From NCBI GenBank assembly GCA_029265995.1, contig JAJUFM010000022.1, positions 1 to 32,504 on the forward strand: DNA of 32,504 nt, in the 5' to 3' direction. Source of the DNA: Rhodospirillaceae bacterium. GTDB lineage: Bacteria; Pseudomonadota; Alphaproteobacteria; Kiloniellales; DSM-21159. Shown here piece after piece: positions 16,386 through 25,886 of this stretch. Under the pieces are notes generated by a model, which saw nothing but the letters and a program-made list of their open reading frames with translations, did not search any database and was not told the DNA's origin. Made by a program: the position numbers and the translations under genes. Numbering within the stretch: position 1 is the stretch's first letter; each line of letters starts with the position of its first letter.

Positions 16386-17081
16386 ATGTCGATCTGTTTG
16401 ATCTTTAACCAAGAGGACAGGATCCTGCCCGGAAGAGTAGCCTTGGCATCAGCGAATTTGGACAAGCAATCTGTCACCGGCCTGCTGGAATCTCTTCCGG
16501 ACCAGCTGACCGGAGGAACCTTTCGGTTGCAGGAACTGCTCGATATCCTGCGCGGCCGCAGCATGGCTGCCGCGCTCCTGCTCGCGGCCACGCCACAGGT
16601 GCTCCCACTTCCACTTTTTCTGGCGAATGTCCTTGCGCTGCCGCTGGTACTGCTTTCCGCCCAGATACTGATGGGGCGAGAAATTCCTTGGTTACCGAAG
16701 TGGATGAGGGACCGGCCGATCAGGCGGTCGCGGCTCGAGCAACTCTGCCGCCGCATGGCTCCGATTCTGCGGGTGATGGAAAGGTTCATCCGGCCGCGGA
16801 TGGGCGGAGTATTCGGCAAGGGTGAAAGGCTGATCGGTCTTGCTGCAGTCGTAATTTCGCTGGTGGCGGTCGTGCCGCTGCCGCTTGCGGGATGGCTGCC
16901 GGGGTGGTCGCTGGTGCTGATCGCACTCGGGCTGTTGGAGCGCGATGGTCTTCTGGTACTTTTTGGCGTTGCCGTCGGCGCTGCCGCCGTAGGTGTCCTG
17001 GCTGCAATGGTGCTGGGACTGGTTTCTGTCGGGGAGGCGGTAGCCAGCGACGGGTCGCTGTGGCGGGTAGCGCCGACCTGA
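16386..17081 (+). CDS. exoD: ExoD family membrane protein
   Basis: About 231 residues from ATG 16386. TTG 16377 and TTG 16443 are alternatives; the last has GGAAGAG at 16431-16437 and would remove an unremarkable N-terminal stretch, so the start is uncertain. Similarity to the exopolysaccharide synthesis protein ExoD covers the segment from TGLLESLPDQL to the end, with hydrophobic segments at the LLLAATPQVLPLPL region and three near the C-terminus. In rhizobia ExoD is associated with exopolysaccharide production and alkaline sensitivity; its biochemical role is not known. It is divergent from mtaB and converges on pheA with an 18-base gap. Confidence 0.8.
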   Translation: MSICLIFNQEDRILPGRVALASANLDKQSVTGLLESLPDQLTGGTFRLQELLDILRGRSMAAALLLAATPQVLPLPLFLANVLALPLVLLSAQILMGREIPWLPKWMRDRPIRRSRLEQLCRRMAPILRVMERFIRPRMGGVFGKGERLIGLAAVVISLVAVVPLPLAGWLPGWSLVLIALGLLERDGLLVLFGVAVGAAAVGVLAAMVLGLVSVGEAVASDGSLWRVAPT

Positions 17082-17099
17082 AGTGTCCGCGCGGCTGGC

Positions 17100-17957
17100 T
17101 TAGCGCCGGTCGCTCTTAAGTCGGAAGGAAGCACCCGGATAGACGCCGAGGATTCTCACCTCGCGGCTGAAGAAGCCGAGTTCTTCCAGCGCCAGGCGCA
17201 CCATGCGCTGCTCGGGATGTCCTTCGATGTCCGCGTAGAACTGTGCCACGGTGAAGCGGTCATCGATCATGTAGCTTTCCAGCTTCGTGATATTGACCCC
17301 GTTGGTGGCAAAGCCGCCCATGGCCTTGTAGAGCGCGGCCGGAACTGACCGGACGCGAAACACCAGGGAGGTGATGACCAGTTCCTCGTCCGGCCCAACC
17401 TCCGAGGGCTCGCGCGCCATGATAACGAAGCGCGTGGTATTGTGGGGCTGGTCGTGAATGTTTGGGATCAGTGTCTGCAGACCATAGATCTCGCCGGCGA
17501 GCGCCGAGCCCACGGCGCCCCGCGTTACATCTCCTCGTTCTGCGACTTCCTTGGCGGCGCCAGCCGTATCGGGATGGACAACGGGCAGGAGGCCTCGACT
17601 GCGCAGGAAGTTGCGGCATTGGGAGAGCGCCTGAACGTGACTGTGAACCTGTTTCAGATCTTCAAGGCGCGCACCAGGCACCGCAAGCAACTGGTGCTCC
17701 ACCTTCTGAAAATGCTCGCCGATGATGTGCAGGCCCGAATCCGGTAACAGATGATGGATATCCGCCACCCGACCGGCGCTTGAGTTCTCGATGGGGATCA
17801 TGGCCAGTTCGGCCTGACCCTCGCGAACTGCCATAAAGGTGTCTTCGAAGGATTCGCACGGCAGCGTAGGGCGGTCTGGATAAACCGCTCGGCAGGCCAT
17901 GTCGGAATAGGCGCCGTGCGCTCCCTGAAAGGCAATGGCCTGTGCCGTCTCAACCAT
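17100..17957 (-). CDS. pheA: Prephenate dehydratase
   Basis: 285-residue monofunctional enzyme converting prephenate to phenylpyruvate in phenylalanine synthesis. The periplasmic-binding-like catalytic domain (about 6-180) ends in the signature NTTRF at 173-177, and a C-terminal ACT domain (about 195-275) would bind phenylalanine for feedback control. The usual ESRP motif of the ACT domain reads ESYM here, so allosteric behaviour could differ. No chorismate mutase domain is fused. It follows kdsB by 33 bases on the same strand, a pairing common in alphaproteobacteria. Confidence 0.95.
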   Translation of the reverse strand: MVETAQAIAFQGAHGAYSDMACRAVYPDRPTLPCESFEDTFMAVREGQAELAMIPIENSSAGRVADIHHLLPDSGLHIIGEHFQKVEHQLLAVPGARLEDLKQVHSHVQALSQCRNFLRSRGLLPVVHPDTAGAAKEVAERGDVTRGAVGSALAGEIYGLQTLIPNIHDQPHNTTRFVIMAREPSEVGPDEELVITSLVFRVRSVPAALYKAMGGFATNGVNITKLESYMIDDRFTVAQFYADIEGHPEQRMVRLALEELGFFSREVRILGVYPGASFRLKSDRR

Positions 17958-17990
17958 GCTCTACCACCGGATGATTGGTGCGGATGCTGC

Positions 17991-18740
17991 TCATTGTTGC
18001 GCGAGTAAAGCGCGAGCCCGCTCTAAGTCCGCGGGAGTATCGACACCCAGCGGAAGGGTGTCAACGAGGGCTACATCCACGCGCATACCGGCCTCGAGCG
18101 CCCGTAGTTGCTCCAGGCGTTCGCGCTCTTCCAGAGGACTTGGCGGCAGTGAGACGAAGCGCTCAAGAGCCTCTCGGCGGTAGGCATAGATACCGATGTG
18201 GTGGTAAAGCGGTTGGCGTTCATCACCTTGATCCCAAGGGGCGCTGCAGCGCGTGAAGTAGAGGGCGCGCGCAATTCTCTTCCCCCCGACGAAGGCGCAA
18301 ACGGGTTTCACCACATTGGGGTTTTCGCGCTCCTGGGGCTCCGTGATCTCCACCGCCAAGGTCGCGATGTCCACGGCCGGATCTTGCAGCGGCGCCAAGA
18401 CCGCGCTCACCAGTGAAGGATCGAGGGTGGGCAGGTCGCCTTGCAGATTCACGACCACATCGTAATGCGCCGTCGGATCGACTTGGCGGAGAGCCTGGTA
18501 GATCCGATCCGATCCCGAGGGAAGAGATGGGTCTGTCAGCACCGCTTGGCCGCCGGCGGCCTCCACGGCGTCTACAACGGCTTGTTCCGCGGCCGCAACC
18601 ACGGTGGGACCCACCTTTGCTTCCATCGCCCGGCGCAGCACCTGTACGATCATGGGCTGACCGTGGATGTCCGCGAGAGGCTTGTTTGGCAATCGGGTTG
18701 AGGCCATTCGGGCCGGAATCAGAACGATCGGATTGGGCAA
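17991..18740 (-). CDS. kdsB: 3-deoxy-manno-octulosonate cytidylyltransferase
   Basis: 249 residues from TTG 18740 (family-length N-terminus, then [17 protein letters not shown]), with GGAAG eight bases upstream. The open frame extends 27 codons further to 18821, without family character. The enzyme activates Kdo with CTP for lipopolysaccharide inner core synthesis in the cytoplasm. Visible motifs are [15 protein letters not shown] at about 8-22, SGSDRI, and NLQGDLP, where the more usual form is NVQGDEP. It is divergent from the cytochrome gene and followed by pheA. This proves a Kdo-containing outer membrane. Confidence 0.94.
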   Translation of the reverse strand: MPNPIVLIPARMASTRLPNKPLADIHGQPMIVQVLRRAMEAKVGPTVVAAAEQAVVDAVEAAGGQAVLTDPSLPSGSDRIYQALRQVDPTAHYDVVVNLQGDLPTLDPSLVSAVLAPLQDPAVDIATLAVEITEPQERENPNVVKPVCAFVGGKRIARALYFTRCSAPWDQGDERQPLYHHIGIYAYRREALERFVSLPPSPLEERERLEQLRALEAGMRVDVALVDTLPLGVDTPADLERARALLAQQ

Positions 18741-18914
18741 AACTAAGGCTTCCACTTGCGGGGCGCGACTGGAGCGGTTAAAGCATCGAGCGGCGCAGAC
18801 GGCAAGCGCCTGCGGGGGCAATAAGATTTCGACTGCTTCGGAGTTGCGTTAGCCCCCTGTGCGCATGCCTGGTTCAACGAGACGCAGACCGCATCGAAAG
18901 GGTAGCGAAGCGCG
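18741..18914. other. Divergent spacer between kdsB and the cytochrome gene
   Basis: 174 bases that should hold the promoters of both divergent genes. I see no pair of hexamers good enough to name. The cytochrome start has only a weak AAGGG about a dozen bases upstream. Confidence 0.3.
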
Positions 18915-20534
18915 ATGTCCCTCGAGTTCAATAAAATGGCCGCGGCTGTCCTTACCGCAGGCGTGGTGGCCATGACTACCGGCTTCATAGCTAATCTTCT
19001 GGTTCATCCGGAGTCACTTGAAGAAAACGCTTACCCGATCGAGGTTGCGGATGCCGGCGGCACTGCACCGGCGGCCGCAGAGGAGCCTGGCCTGGAGCCG
19101 GTCCTGCCGCTTCTGGCTGATGCGGATCTAGCGGCGGGCGAAGCAGCCTTCCGTGCATGCGCCTCCTGCCACACCTATGAGGAAGGCGGGCCGAATCGCG
19201 TTGGCCCGAACCTCTGGGGTGTTGTCGGCGCGCCCCATGCTCATGCCGAGGGCTTCAACTATTCCGATGCCATGATGGAGCGGAGTGACGAGCCCTGGAC
19301 CTACGAAGCGCTCAACGCTTTCCTGGCGAGCCCTCGCGAAGCCGTGCCTGGCACCCGGATGGCGTTCGGCGGTATTCGCAATGTTCAGGATCGCGCGAAT
19401 CTGATCGCTTGGTTGCGCACGCTCGACAACGAGCCTGAGCCTCTTCCCACCGAGGAGGAAATTCAGGCGGTTGCCGGGGACGAACCAGCTGCCGCCGAGG
19501 AAGGTGAGGCTGCTGCGGGAGAAGAGGCCACGGTCGAGCAGGCTGAAGCTCAGCCCAGCGAAGACGTGGAAGCCGCCGGCACGGGAGACGAGGCCGCTGG
19601 AGAGGAAGCTGCCGCCGCCTCCGGGGCTGGTGGAGACAGCGCCCTGATCGCCGCGATTGCTGAGGCGGATCCGCAGGACGGCCAGAACATCTTCCGTCGC
19701 TGTGCGGCGTGCCACACCTACGAGGAAGGCGGACCTAACCGGGTTGGGCCGAATCTCTGGGGCGTCGTGGGCGGCCCGGTCGCGCACCTGGATAACTTCA
19801 ACTACTCGGATGCTGCCCAGGCTATGCACGATGAGGGCGTAACCTGGACCTACGAGAACCTGAGCGCCTTTATCGAGAATCCTCGCAGCTTCATGCCGGG
19901 CACGCGAATGGTCTTCCCCGGTCTTCCAAATGAAGCCGACCGTGCTGCCTTGATCGCTTTCCTGCGGGAGCAGTCGAACGATCCAGCGCCCTTGGATGCC
20001 GGTGGGGAAGAGGCTGCAACCGAGGAAGCTGCGCCAGAGGCTGATGAGGCCGAAGAGGCTCCTGCGGAGGAAGAATCTGCGGAAGCTTCGGCAGAGGAGG
20101 GCGAAGCATCCGCTGAAGCTGAGGCGGGAGCCGCCGATGCGGGTGAAGAGGCAGCCCCAGCCGATGGTGATAGCGAACTTCTCGCAGCCATCGCCGAAGC
20201 TGATCCAGCGGATGGAGAAGCACTGTCCCGCCGCTGCGCGGCCTGTCATACCTTCAATGAAGGGGGTCCGAATCGGGTTGGTCCAAACCTTTGGAACGTG
20301 GTGGGCGGTCCCGTGGCGCACCTGGACAACTTCAATTACTCGGATGCCGCTCAGTCGATGCACGACGAGGGGGTCACCTGGACGCACGAGAACTTGAGTG
20401 CCTTCCTCGAAAACCCCCGTGGCTTCATGCCGGGTACGCGAATGGTCTTCCCGGGCTTGCGCGATGCGGATGATCGGGCGGCCATGATTGCCTACTTGCG
20501 CAGCATGGGAACCGACGCGCCGCCATTGCAGTAG
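18915..20534 (+). CDS. Membrane-anchored cytochrome c with three class I heme domains
   Basis: 539 residues. One uncleaved N-terminal helix (about 8-30) would anchor it in the inner membrane with the rest in the periplasm. Three CycM/c552-like class I cytochrome domains follow. Heme sites are CASCH at 82-86, CAACH at 263-267 and CAACH at 441-445; axial methionines are M149, M332 and M510, each in PGTRM. Domains are joined by long Ala/Glu-rich linkers (about 171-242 and 355-420) that contain almost no Lys or Arg and are strongly acidic. Single-domain CycM, about one third this size, carries electrons from the bc1 complex to terminal oxidase. kdsB-pheA next door is a usual cycM neighbourhood. 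Function as a multi-heme electron wire is inferred. Confidence 0.9.
   Translation: MSLEFNKMAAAVLTAGVVAMTTGFIANLLVHPESLEENAYPIEVADAGGTAPAAAEEPGLEPVLPLLADADLAAGEAAFRACASCHTYEEGGPNRVGPNLWGVVGAPHAHAEGFNYSDAMMERSDEPWTYEALNAFLASPREAVPGTRMAFGGIRNVQDRANLIAWLRTLDNEPEPLPTEEEIQAVAGDEPAAAEEGEAAAGEEATVEQAEAQPSEDVEAAGTGDEAAGEEAAAASGAGGDSALIAAIAEADPQDGQNIFRRCAACHTYEEGGPNRVGPNLWGVVGGPVAHLDNFNYSDAAQAMHDEGVTWTYENLSAFIENPRSFMPGTRMVFPGLPNEADRAALIAFLREQSNDPAPLDAGGEEAATEEAAPEADEAEEAPAEEESAEASAEEGEASAEAEAGAADAGEEAAPADGDSELLAAIAEADPADGEALSRRCAACHTFNEGGPNRVGPNLWNVVGGPVAHLDNFNYSDAAQSMHDEGVTWTHENLSAFLENPRGFMPGTRMVFPGLRDADDRAAMIAYLRSMGTDAPPLQ
19635..20507 (+). repeat. Direct repeat of cytochrome domains 2 and 3
   Basis: Two copies of a 113-codon unit, 19635-19973 and 20169-20507, offset by 534 bases. 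From the heme motif to the end of the methionine loop, residues 263-338 and 441-516 agree at 68 of 76 positions by my count. The first domain (from about 19130 to 19424) is clearly less similar. The pattern suggests a recent duplication of one unit, with linker, after an older one. Confidence 0.85.
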
Positions 20535-20542
20535 GTCGGGAC

Positions 20543-21355
20543 GTGCAAAGCGTCACGTCCGCTACGCCCTCCCAGGCCTTAATTGACCTGGCAGAGCGCG
20601 TAGCGGACGCAGCCCGTGCCGTTACACTGCGGTACTTTCGCAGCGATCTTGCAGTCGACACCAAAACCGACCTCAGCCCGGTAACGCTCGCGGATCGCAA
20701 CGCGGAAGCAGCGATGCGCGATCTGCTTGCACAGGAAGTCCCTGAGCACGGAATCGTCGGGGAGGAGCACGGGACGGAGGGACGCGACAGGGAGTACGTC
20801 TGGATCCTCGATCCCATCGACGGAACCAAGTCCTTCATCACCGGCAACCCTCTCTTCGGTACCCTTGTGGCCTTGGCACACAAGGGACGGCCCGTCCTGG
20901 GCGTCATCGACTTCCCGGCCCTGGGGGAGCGTTGGATTGGTGCAGGGGGGCGAGGAACGCTGCATCGGGATGCTAGGGGGCAGGAGCGGGAAATCAGAGT
21001 CCGTGCCTGCATCAGTCTCGAAGACGCAGTGCTTCGCTGTACATCACCCAGCATGTTTACCTCAGAGCAGGATGTTGCCGCTTTCGGGCGGGTGGCGCGA
21101 TCGAGCCGTTTGACGATCTACGGTGGCGATTGCTTCTGCTATGCCCAACTTGCGAGTGGCTGGGCCGATGTTGTCGTGGAAGGGGATCTCCAACCATACG
21201 ACTTCATGGCGCTCCTGCCCGTGGTCGAGGGGGCAGGGGGCTGCGCGAGTGACTGGCGAGGCCAACCACTTAGTTTGGACTCCGACGGGAGTGTCGTCTT
21301 CGCGAGCAACCAAAAACTACGCGATGAGGTACTTCAAAAACTGCTCCGCGACTGA
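20543..21355 (+). CDS. hisN: Inositol monophosphatase-family phosphatase, likely histidinol-phosphatase
   Basis: 270 residues with the metal-binding motifs of the inositol monophosphatase superfamily: E74-E75, D90-P-I-D93-G-T (WILDPIDGTKSF) and a C-terminal DLQPYDFMALLPVVEGAGG segment. The last, with the overall length, resembles the HisN-type histidinol-phosphatases of alphaproteobacteria and actinobacteria, which dephosphorylate histidinol phosphate in histidine synthesis. An inositol or other sugar phosphatase is the alternative. It begins with GTG only eight bases after the cytochrome stop, so it is probably cotranscribed with it. No other his gene is in the window. Confidence 0.83.
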   Translation: MQSVTSATPSQALIDLAERVADAARAVTLRYFRSDLAVDTKTDLSPVTLADRNAEAAMRDLLAQEVPEHGIVGEEHGTEGRDREYVWILDPIDGTKSFITGNPLFGTLVALAHKGRPVLGVIDFPALGERWIGAGGRGTLHRDARGQEREIRVRACISLEDAVLRCTSPSMFTSEQDVAAFGRVARSSRLTIYGGDCFCYAQLASGWADVVVEGDLQPYDFMALLPVVEGAGGCASDWRGQPLSLDSDGSVVFASNQKLRDEVLQKLLRD

Positions 21356-21672
21356 TGCATGAGCGCGATACGGCCGCGCTGGATGAGCTCGTTTGGAAGA
21401 GCTGTCTCGAGAAATGAGACATGCCTACCTCTTGGCCATTAGCGCAAACCTTACAAAAAGATAATGCTACGCAGGCTCCTGCACTGTTGCGGCACGCCGT
21501 ATAAGCCGTAGGTTAGGAGCAGACACATTTAGTGGGGGCCAAGGCAAATCTCCGTTGATGTGAGAAGCTACTCCATATGCTTGTCTGAAGCCGATCCTGC
21601 TTCGTTAGAGAGTTGAACAGGCGCGCTGGCATTGGAGAGGACCTGGGGGCGGAAAAAAGAGAGGCGCTGGTA
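21356..21672 (+). other. 317-base spacer upstream of yejA
   Basis: No gene is supported here. An AGCGCG/CGCGCT inverted repeat at 21362-21367 and 21375-21380 follows hisN but lacks a T-run. A GATAAT at 21460-21465 has a TTGGCC 22 bases upstream, too far for a standard promoter. The stretch 21613-21672 is open in frame with yejA from a TTG, but I prefer the GTG at 21673. Confidence 0.3.
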
Positions 21673-23562
21673 GTGTTGTTGCGCGCGGTTGTGCTGGCTC
21701 TGGCAATTGCTGTTTCTGGCAGCACTACGGCTGTGGGTCAGGAAGCAGAGCCCTTGTCGCCGCCGCCAGCGCTGGAAGTCGAGCCTCGCCACGCTGTTGC
21801 GATGCATGGGCAACCGAAGTACGGCCCCGATTTCACCCATTTTGACTACGCCAATCCTGACGCTCCAAAAGGCGGTGCCATCCGGCTGGCTGCTCAGGGA
21901 AGCTTTGACTCTTTCAATCCCTTCATCGTCCGAGGGACCGCCGCACTTGGTACTGGCTACCTTTTTGAATCTCTTATGATGCCCAGTGCTGACGAACCCC
22001 TGACGATGTACGGCCTGCTGGCAGAAAGCATCGAACTGCCGGATGACCGCTCCTGGGCCATCTTCAACATTAATCCTGAGGCGCGCTGGCATGATGGCGA
22101 GCCCGTTACCGCGGACGATGTAATCTTCTCCCACGAGATCCTTACCACCGACGGCCATCCCTTCTATCGCTACTACTACGCAGATATTGTCGAGATCGAG
22201 AAGCTGGGTCAGCGCCGCCTGCGCATGATCTTCAGTGAGGGAGACAATCTGGAGCTCCCCCTTATCGCCGGCCAGATGCCGATCCTGCCGAAGCACTGGT
22301 GGGAGGGAAGAGATTTCAGCCGGGCAATTCTGGAGTCTCCCCTCGGGAGCGGCCCCTACCGAGTGGCTGGATTCGAGGCCAACCGCTACGTCACCTATCA
22401 GCGGGTGGAAGATTATTGGGGGGCGGAGCTGCCGGTCAATCGGGGGCGCTTCAATTTCGATCGCATACGCTATGACTACTATTTAGATGACACGGTCATA
22501 CGCGAGGCGCTGAAGGCAGGTCGCATCGACCTCAGGGTGGAGAACCAAGCTAAAGCCTGGGCGCTCGATTATGACGTACCGGCAGTGCGCGATGGATGGT
22601 TGAAGATGGAGGCCTTGGAGCACAAGCGGCCGACTGGCATGCAGGGCTTCGTATTCAACACCCGTCGGGAAATCTTTCAGGATCCGCTGGTACGTGAAGC
22701 GCTTGCTTATGCCTTCGATTTCGAATGGTCGAACCGGGCCCTCTTTTTCGGCCTCTATACTCGAACGAAGAGCTACTTCTCGAATTCCGAGCTGGCCTCC
22801 AGCGGGCTGCCAGAGGGACGCGAACTTGAAATCCTGGAGAGCTATCGGGGGCAGGTGCCAGAGCGGGTGTTTACCGAGCCCTATGAACCGCCTTCTACCG
22901 ACGCTTCTGGCTGGCCGCGGGCTAACTTGCGAGAAGCCTTCCGATTGCTACGGGAAGCCGGTTGGGAAGTAGATCCCGAGACGCTGCTGCTGACCAACCA
23001 GGAGAGCGGCGAGCCCATGACATTCGAGATTCTGCTCGTTAGCCCGGCAATGGAACGTATCGTCTTGCCGTTCCAGCGTAATCTCGGCCGGCTTGGGATC
23101 ACCACCACGGTCCGTCTCGTCGACAGCTCCCAGTACATCAACCGCTATCGTGCCTTTGACTTCGACATGATCATCAACGTCTGGGGGCAATCTGATTCTC
23201 CCGGCAATGAACAGCGGGAGTTCTGGAGCAGTGCAGCCGCGGACATGCCTGGTAGCCGCAATCTTGCCGGGGTACGCGATCCGGTGGTGGATGAGCTGGT
23301 GGAACTCTTGATTGCCGCCCCAACCCGAGAGGAACTGGTGGCACGCACACGTGCCCTCGATCGCGTGCTGCTTTGGGGGCATTACGTGGTCCCGCAGTAT
23401 CACTCGCGCGTTGATCGTGTGCTCTACTGGGACAAGTTTGCCCATTCCGACGTGATCCCGGACTCTGGCTATGATCTCGACACCTGGTGGTTCGATGAGG
23501 AGCGCGCGCGTCGCCTTGAACGGCGTCAGCTTGTGCAAAGTGAGCAAGAGCTTGGAAGCTAG
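21673..23562 (+). CDS. yejA: Oligopeptide ABC transporter substrate-binding protein YejA
   Basis: 629 residues from GTG 21673, which has GAGAGG at 21659-21664 and gives a compact signal peptide (MLLRAVVLALAIAVSG, cleavage near GQEA). TTG 21613 would add 20 charged residues. The protein is a family 5 solute-binding protein. The N-terminal HAVAMHGQPKYGPDFTHFDYANPDAPKGG region and the tail with DTWWFD are characteristic of YejA. In E. coli the system imports oligopeptides and microcin C. The three remaining subunit genes follow at once, 72 bases downstream. Confidence 0.92.
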   Translation: MLLRAVVLALAIAVSGSTTAVGQEAEPLSPPPALEVEPRHAVAMHGQPKYGPDFTHFDYANPDAPKGGAIRLAAQGSFDSFNPFIVRGTAALGTGYLFESLMMPSADEPLTMYGLLAESIELPDDRSWAIFNINPEARWHDGEPVTADDVIFSHEILTTDGHPFYRYYYADIVEIEKLGQRRLRMIFSEGDNLELPLIAGQMPILPKHWWEGRDFSRAILESPLGSGPYRVAGFEANRYVTYQRVEDYWGAELPVNRGRFNFDRIRYDYYLDDTVIREALKAGRIDLRVENQAKAWALDYDVPAVRDGWLKMEALEHKRPTGMQGFVFNTRREIFQDPLVREALAYAFDFEWSNRALFFGLYTRTKSYFSNSELASSGLPEGRELEILESYRGQVPERVFTEPYEPPSTDASGWPRANLREAFRLLREAGWEVDPETLLLTNQESGEPMTFEILLVSPAMERIVLPFQRNLGRLGITTTVRLVDSSQYINRYRAFDFDMIINVWGQSDSPGNEQREFWSSAAADMPGSRNLAGVRDPVVDELVELLIAAPTREELVARTRALDRVLLWGHYVVPQYHSRVDRVLYWDKFAHSDVIPDSGYDLDTWWFDEERARRLERRQLVQSEQELGS

Positions 23563-23634
23563 CTTGATCGCAACCAGCCTGACTCAGATGGTCTGTAAGA
23601 GCGCCTTGTCCTGTGGGAAGGGCACTGCACAGCC

Positions 23635-24735
23635 ATGACTGCCTATATTGTCCGGCGTCTTTTCCTGATGATACCGACCCTCTTCGGTATCATGCTGCTC
23701 AACTTTGCTGTCCTGCAGTTCGTGCCTGGAGGGCCGGTTGAGCAGGTCTTGGCGCAGATGACTGGAGAGGGCGCTGGCTCTACTATGGAGCGGGTGACCC
23801 GCTCTGGCGGCCCCGAGGTCAGCAGCGGTCCAATGCGACAAGGGGAGACGGGCACCTATCGGGGAGCGCAGGGGCTGGACCCGGAGTTTATCGAGGAGCT
23901 CGAACGGCAGTTCGGCTTCGATAAGCCTGCGCATGAACGCTTCTTCCTGATGCTGGGAAATTACCTGGTCTTCGACTTTGGCGATTCTTTCTTCCGCGGG
24001 CGCAGCGTTGTAGAGCTCGTTGTGGAGAAGCTGCCGGTTTCCATTTCTCTCGGGCTCTGGACGACCCTCATTACCTACCTGGTCTCCATTCCTTTGGGCA
24101 TACGCAAGGCTGTCCGTGATGGCAGTAGCTTCGATGTCTGGACCAGCGGTTTGGTGATCGTCGGCTTCGCAATTCCCAATTTCCTTTTCGCGGTACTTCT
24201 GGTGGTGCTCTTCGCCGGCGGAAGCTACCTGGATTGGTTCCCCATCCGGGGCCTGACATCAGATGGGTGGGAAGATTTCTCCCTCCCGATGAAGGTCTTG
24301 GACTATTTCTGGCACCTGACATTGCCGGTGCTCGCCATGGTGATTTCCGGTTTCGCCGGGCTCACGATGCTGACCAAGAATTCCTTTCTAGATCAGATAC
24401 ATCAACAGTATGTGCTGACAGCTCGTGCCAAGGGATTGAGCGAAGGGAAAGTGCTGTACGGCCATGTGTTTCGCAATGCTATGCTGATCGTGATCGCAGG
24501 ATTTCCCTCCGCGTTTATAGGTATTCTCTTTACTGGCGTGCTGTTGATCGAGGTGATCTTTTCGCTGGACGGTCTAGGACTTCTGGGTTTCGAAGCTGTG
24601 GTCAATCGTGACTATCCCATTGTTCTGGCGACGCTCTACTTCTTCACGCTGCTTGGCCTCTTTCTCAATCTCGTGGGAGATCTTCTTTACACCGTAATCG
24701 ACCCGCGGATTGATTTCGAAACGAGAGAGGCTTGA
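23635..24735 (+). CDS. yejB: Oligopeptide ABC transporter permease YejB
   Basis: 366-residue inner-membrane permease of the OppB/DppB class. The first helix ([20 protein letters not shown]) and a long periplasmic loop (about 35-100) are followed by five membrane segments and the EAA-type loop [20 protein letters not shown]. The length agrees with YejB of E. coli, and the extended loop is typical of this branch. Its stop overlaps the yejE start by four bases. With YejE it forms the channel for peptides delivered by YejA. Confidence 0.93.
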   Translation: MTAYIVRRLFLMIPTLFGIMLLNFAVLQFVPGGPVEQVLAQMTGEGAGSTMERVTRSGGPEVSSGPMRQGETGTYRGAQGLDPEFIEELERQFGFDKPAHERFFLMLGNYLVFDFGDSFFRGRSVVELVVEKLPVSISLGLWTTLITYLVSIPLGIRKAVRDGSSFDVWTSGLVIVGFAIPNFLFAVLLVVLFAGGSYLDWFPIRGLTSDGWEDFSLPMKVLDYFWHLTLPVLAMVISGFAGLTMLTKNSFLDQIHQQYVLTARAKGLSEGKVLYGHVFRNAMLIVIAGFPSAFIGILFTGVLLIEVIFSLDGLGLLGFEAVVNRDYPIVLATLYFFTLLGLFLNLVGDLLYTVIDPRIDFETREA

Positions 24736-25886
24736 TGGCACGGCTAGCAGACGTCGCACCAGGCGCGGGCCATCGCCTCCTAGGCTTCCGGCTTTCTCCC
24801 ATCGCCGCCCGACGTTGGCAGAACTTTCGCGCGAACCGGCGGGGCTTTTGGTCCCTCTGGATCTTTCTGCTTCTCTTCATGGTGAGCCTTTTTGCCGAGT
24901 TCATAGCGAACGACAAGCCGATCCTCGTTCGCTATGACGGCGTCTTCTACATGCCGATCTTCGAGACGCTACCGGAAACCCATTTTGGCGGCGAGTTCCC
25001 CACGGAAGCGGACTACCGAGATCCTTACGTGCGGGAATTGATCTCGGAGAAGGGCTGGATGCTATGGCCGCTGGTCGCCTACAACCACCGGAGCGTAGCG
25101 TGGGATTTGCCAGAACCGGCCCCCACACCGCCGAGTAGCGAACATTGGTTGGGAACGGATGATCAGGCCCGCGACGTGATGGCGCGCACGATCTATGGCT
25201 TCCGCATCTCCGTTCTTTTTGGTCTCGCGCTTACCTTCTTCAGTTCGATCATCGGGGTCGCCGCCGGAGCGATTCAGGGCTACTTCGGAGGTTGGACGGA
25301 CCTATTGTTCCAACGCTTCATTGAGATCTGGTCAGGTTTGCCCGTGCTCTATCTCCTGATCATTCTCGCCAGCGTCGTGGAGCCCAACTTCTGGTGGCTG
25401 CTGGGCATCATGCTCGCCTTTTCCTGGATGGGACTGGTGGGGGTCGTACGGGCGGAATTCCTAAGGGTTCGTAACTTCGATTACGTGCGGGCGGCGCGGG
25501 CGCTTGGTGTTGGCGACTCGACGATCATTTTCCGGCATGTGCTGCCGAACGCCATGGTGGCGACCTTGACCTTCTTGCCCTTTGTGCTGACGGGATCGAT
25601 TACTACCTTGACTGCCTTGGACTTTCTGGGCTTTGGCCTGCCCCCGGGTTCTGCTTCCCTTGGTGACCTGCTGGCGCAAGGAAAGGCGAACTTGCAAGCA
25701 CCCTGGCTCGGCCTCACAGGCTTCTTCGTCTTGGCCTTGATGCTGAGCCTTCTCGTCTTCATTGGCGAGGCAGTACGCGACGCCTTTGACCCTCGCAGAC
25801 TCTTCACTGGCGCTGCGCCGCCGCCGGAAGCGGCAGCAGAGCCGGGAGCCCAGTCTGTCGCTTCGGTTCACCGAGGGGCGCCATGA
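24732..25886 (+). CDS. yejE: Oligopeptide ABC transporter permease YejE
   Basis: 384-residue permease of the OppC/DppC class. After a cytoplasmic N-terminus with [19 protein letters not shown] (first helix about 38-58) comes a large periplasmic insertion (about 60-140) with [11 protein letters not shown], typical of these subunits, then five more helices. The EAA-type loop is [20 protein letters not shown]. Four-base overlaps join it to yejB upstream and yejF downstream, so translation of the three is coupled. No disruption is seen. Confidence 0.93.
   Translation: MMARLADVAPGAGHRLLGFRLSPIAARRWQNFRANRRGFWSLWIFLLLFMVSLFAEFIANDKPILVRYDGVFYMPIFETLPETHFGGEFPTEADYRDPYVRELISEKGWMLWPLVAYNHRSVAWDLPEPAPTPPSSEHWLGTDDQARDVMARTIYGFRISVLFGLALTFFSSIIGVAAGAIQGYFGGWTDLLFQRFIEIWSGLPVLYLLIILASVVEPNFWWLLGIMLAFSWMGLVGVVRAEFLRVRNFDYVRAARALGVGDSTIIFRHVLPNAMVATLTFLPFVLTGSITTLTALDFLGFGLPPGSASLGDLLAQGKANLQAPWLGLTGFFVLALMLSLLVFIGEAVRDAFDPRRLFTGAAPPPEAAAEPGAQSVASVHRGAP

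Noticed and set aside
16328-17134. A 269-codon N-terminal extension of MtaB
   Set aside because: It runs antisense through exoD, is low-complexity Ser/Thr/Pro/Arg sequence, and MtaB similarity begins at the ATG at 16327.
19128-20387. A 419-codon open frame on the minus strand opposite the cytochrome gene
   Set aside because: It is the complement of GC-rich repeated codons. Its protein lacks any family character and repeats only because the cytochrome domains do.
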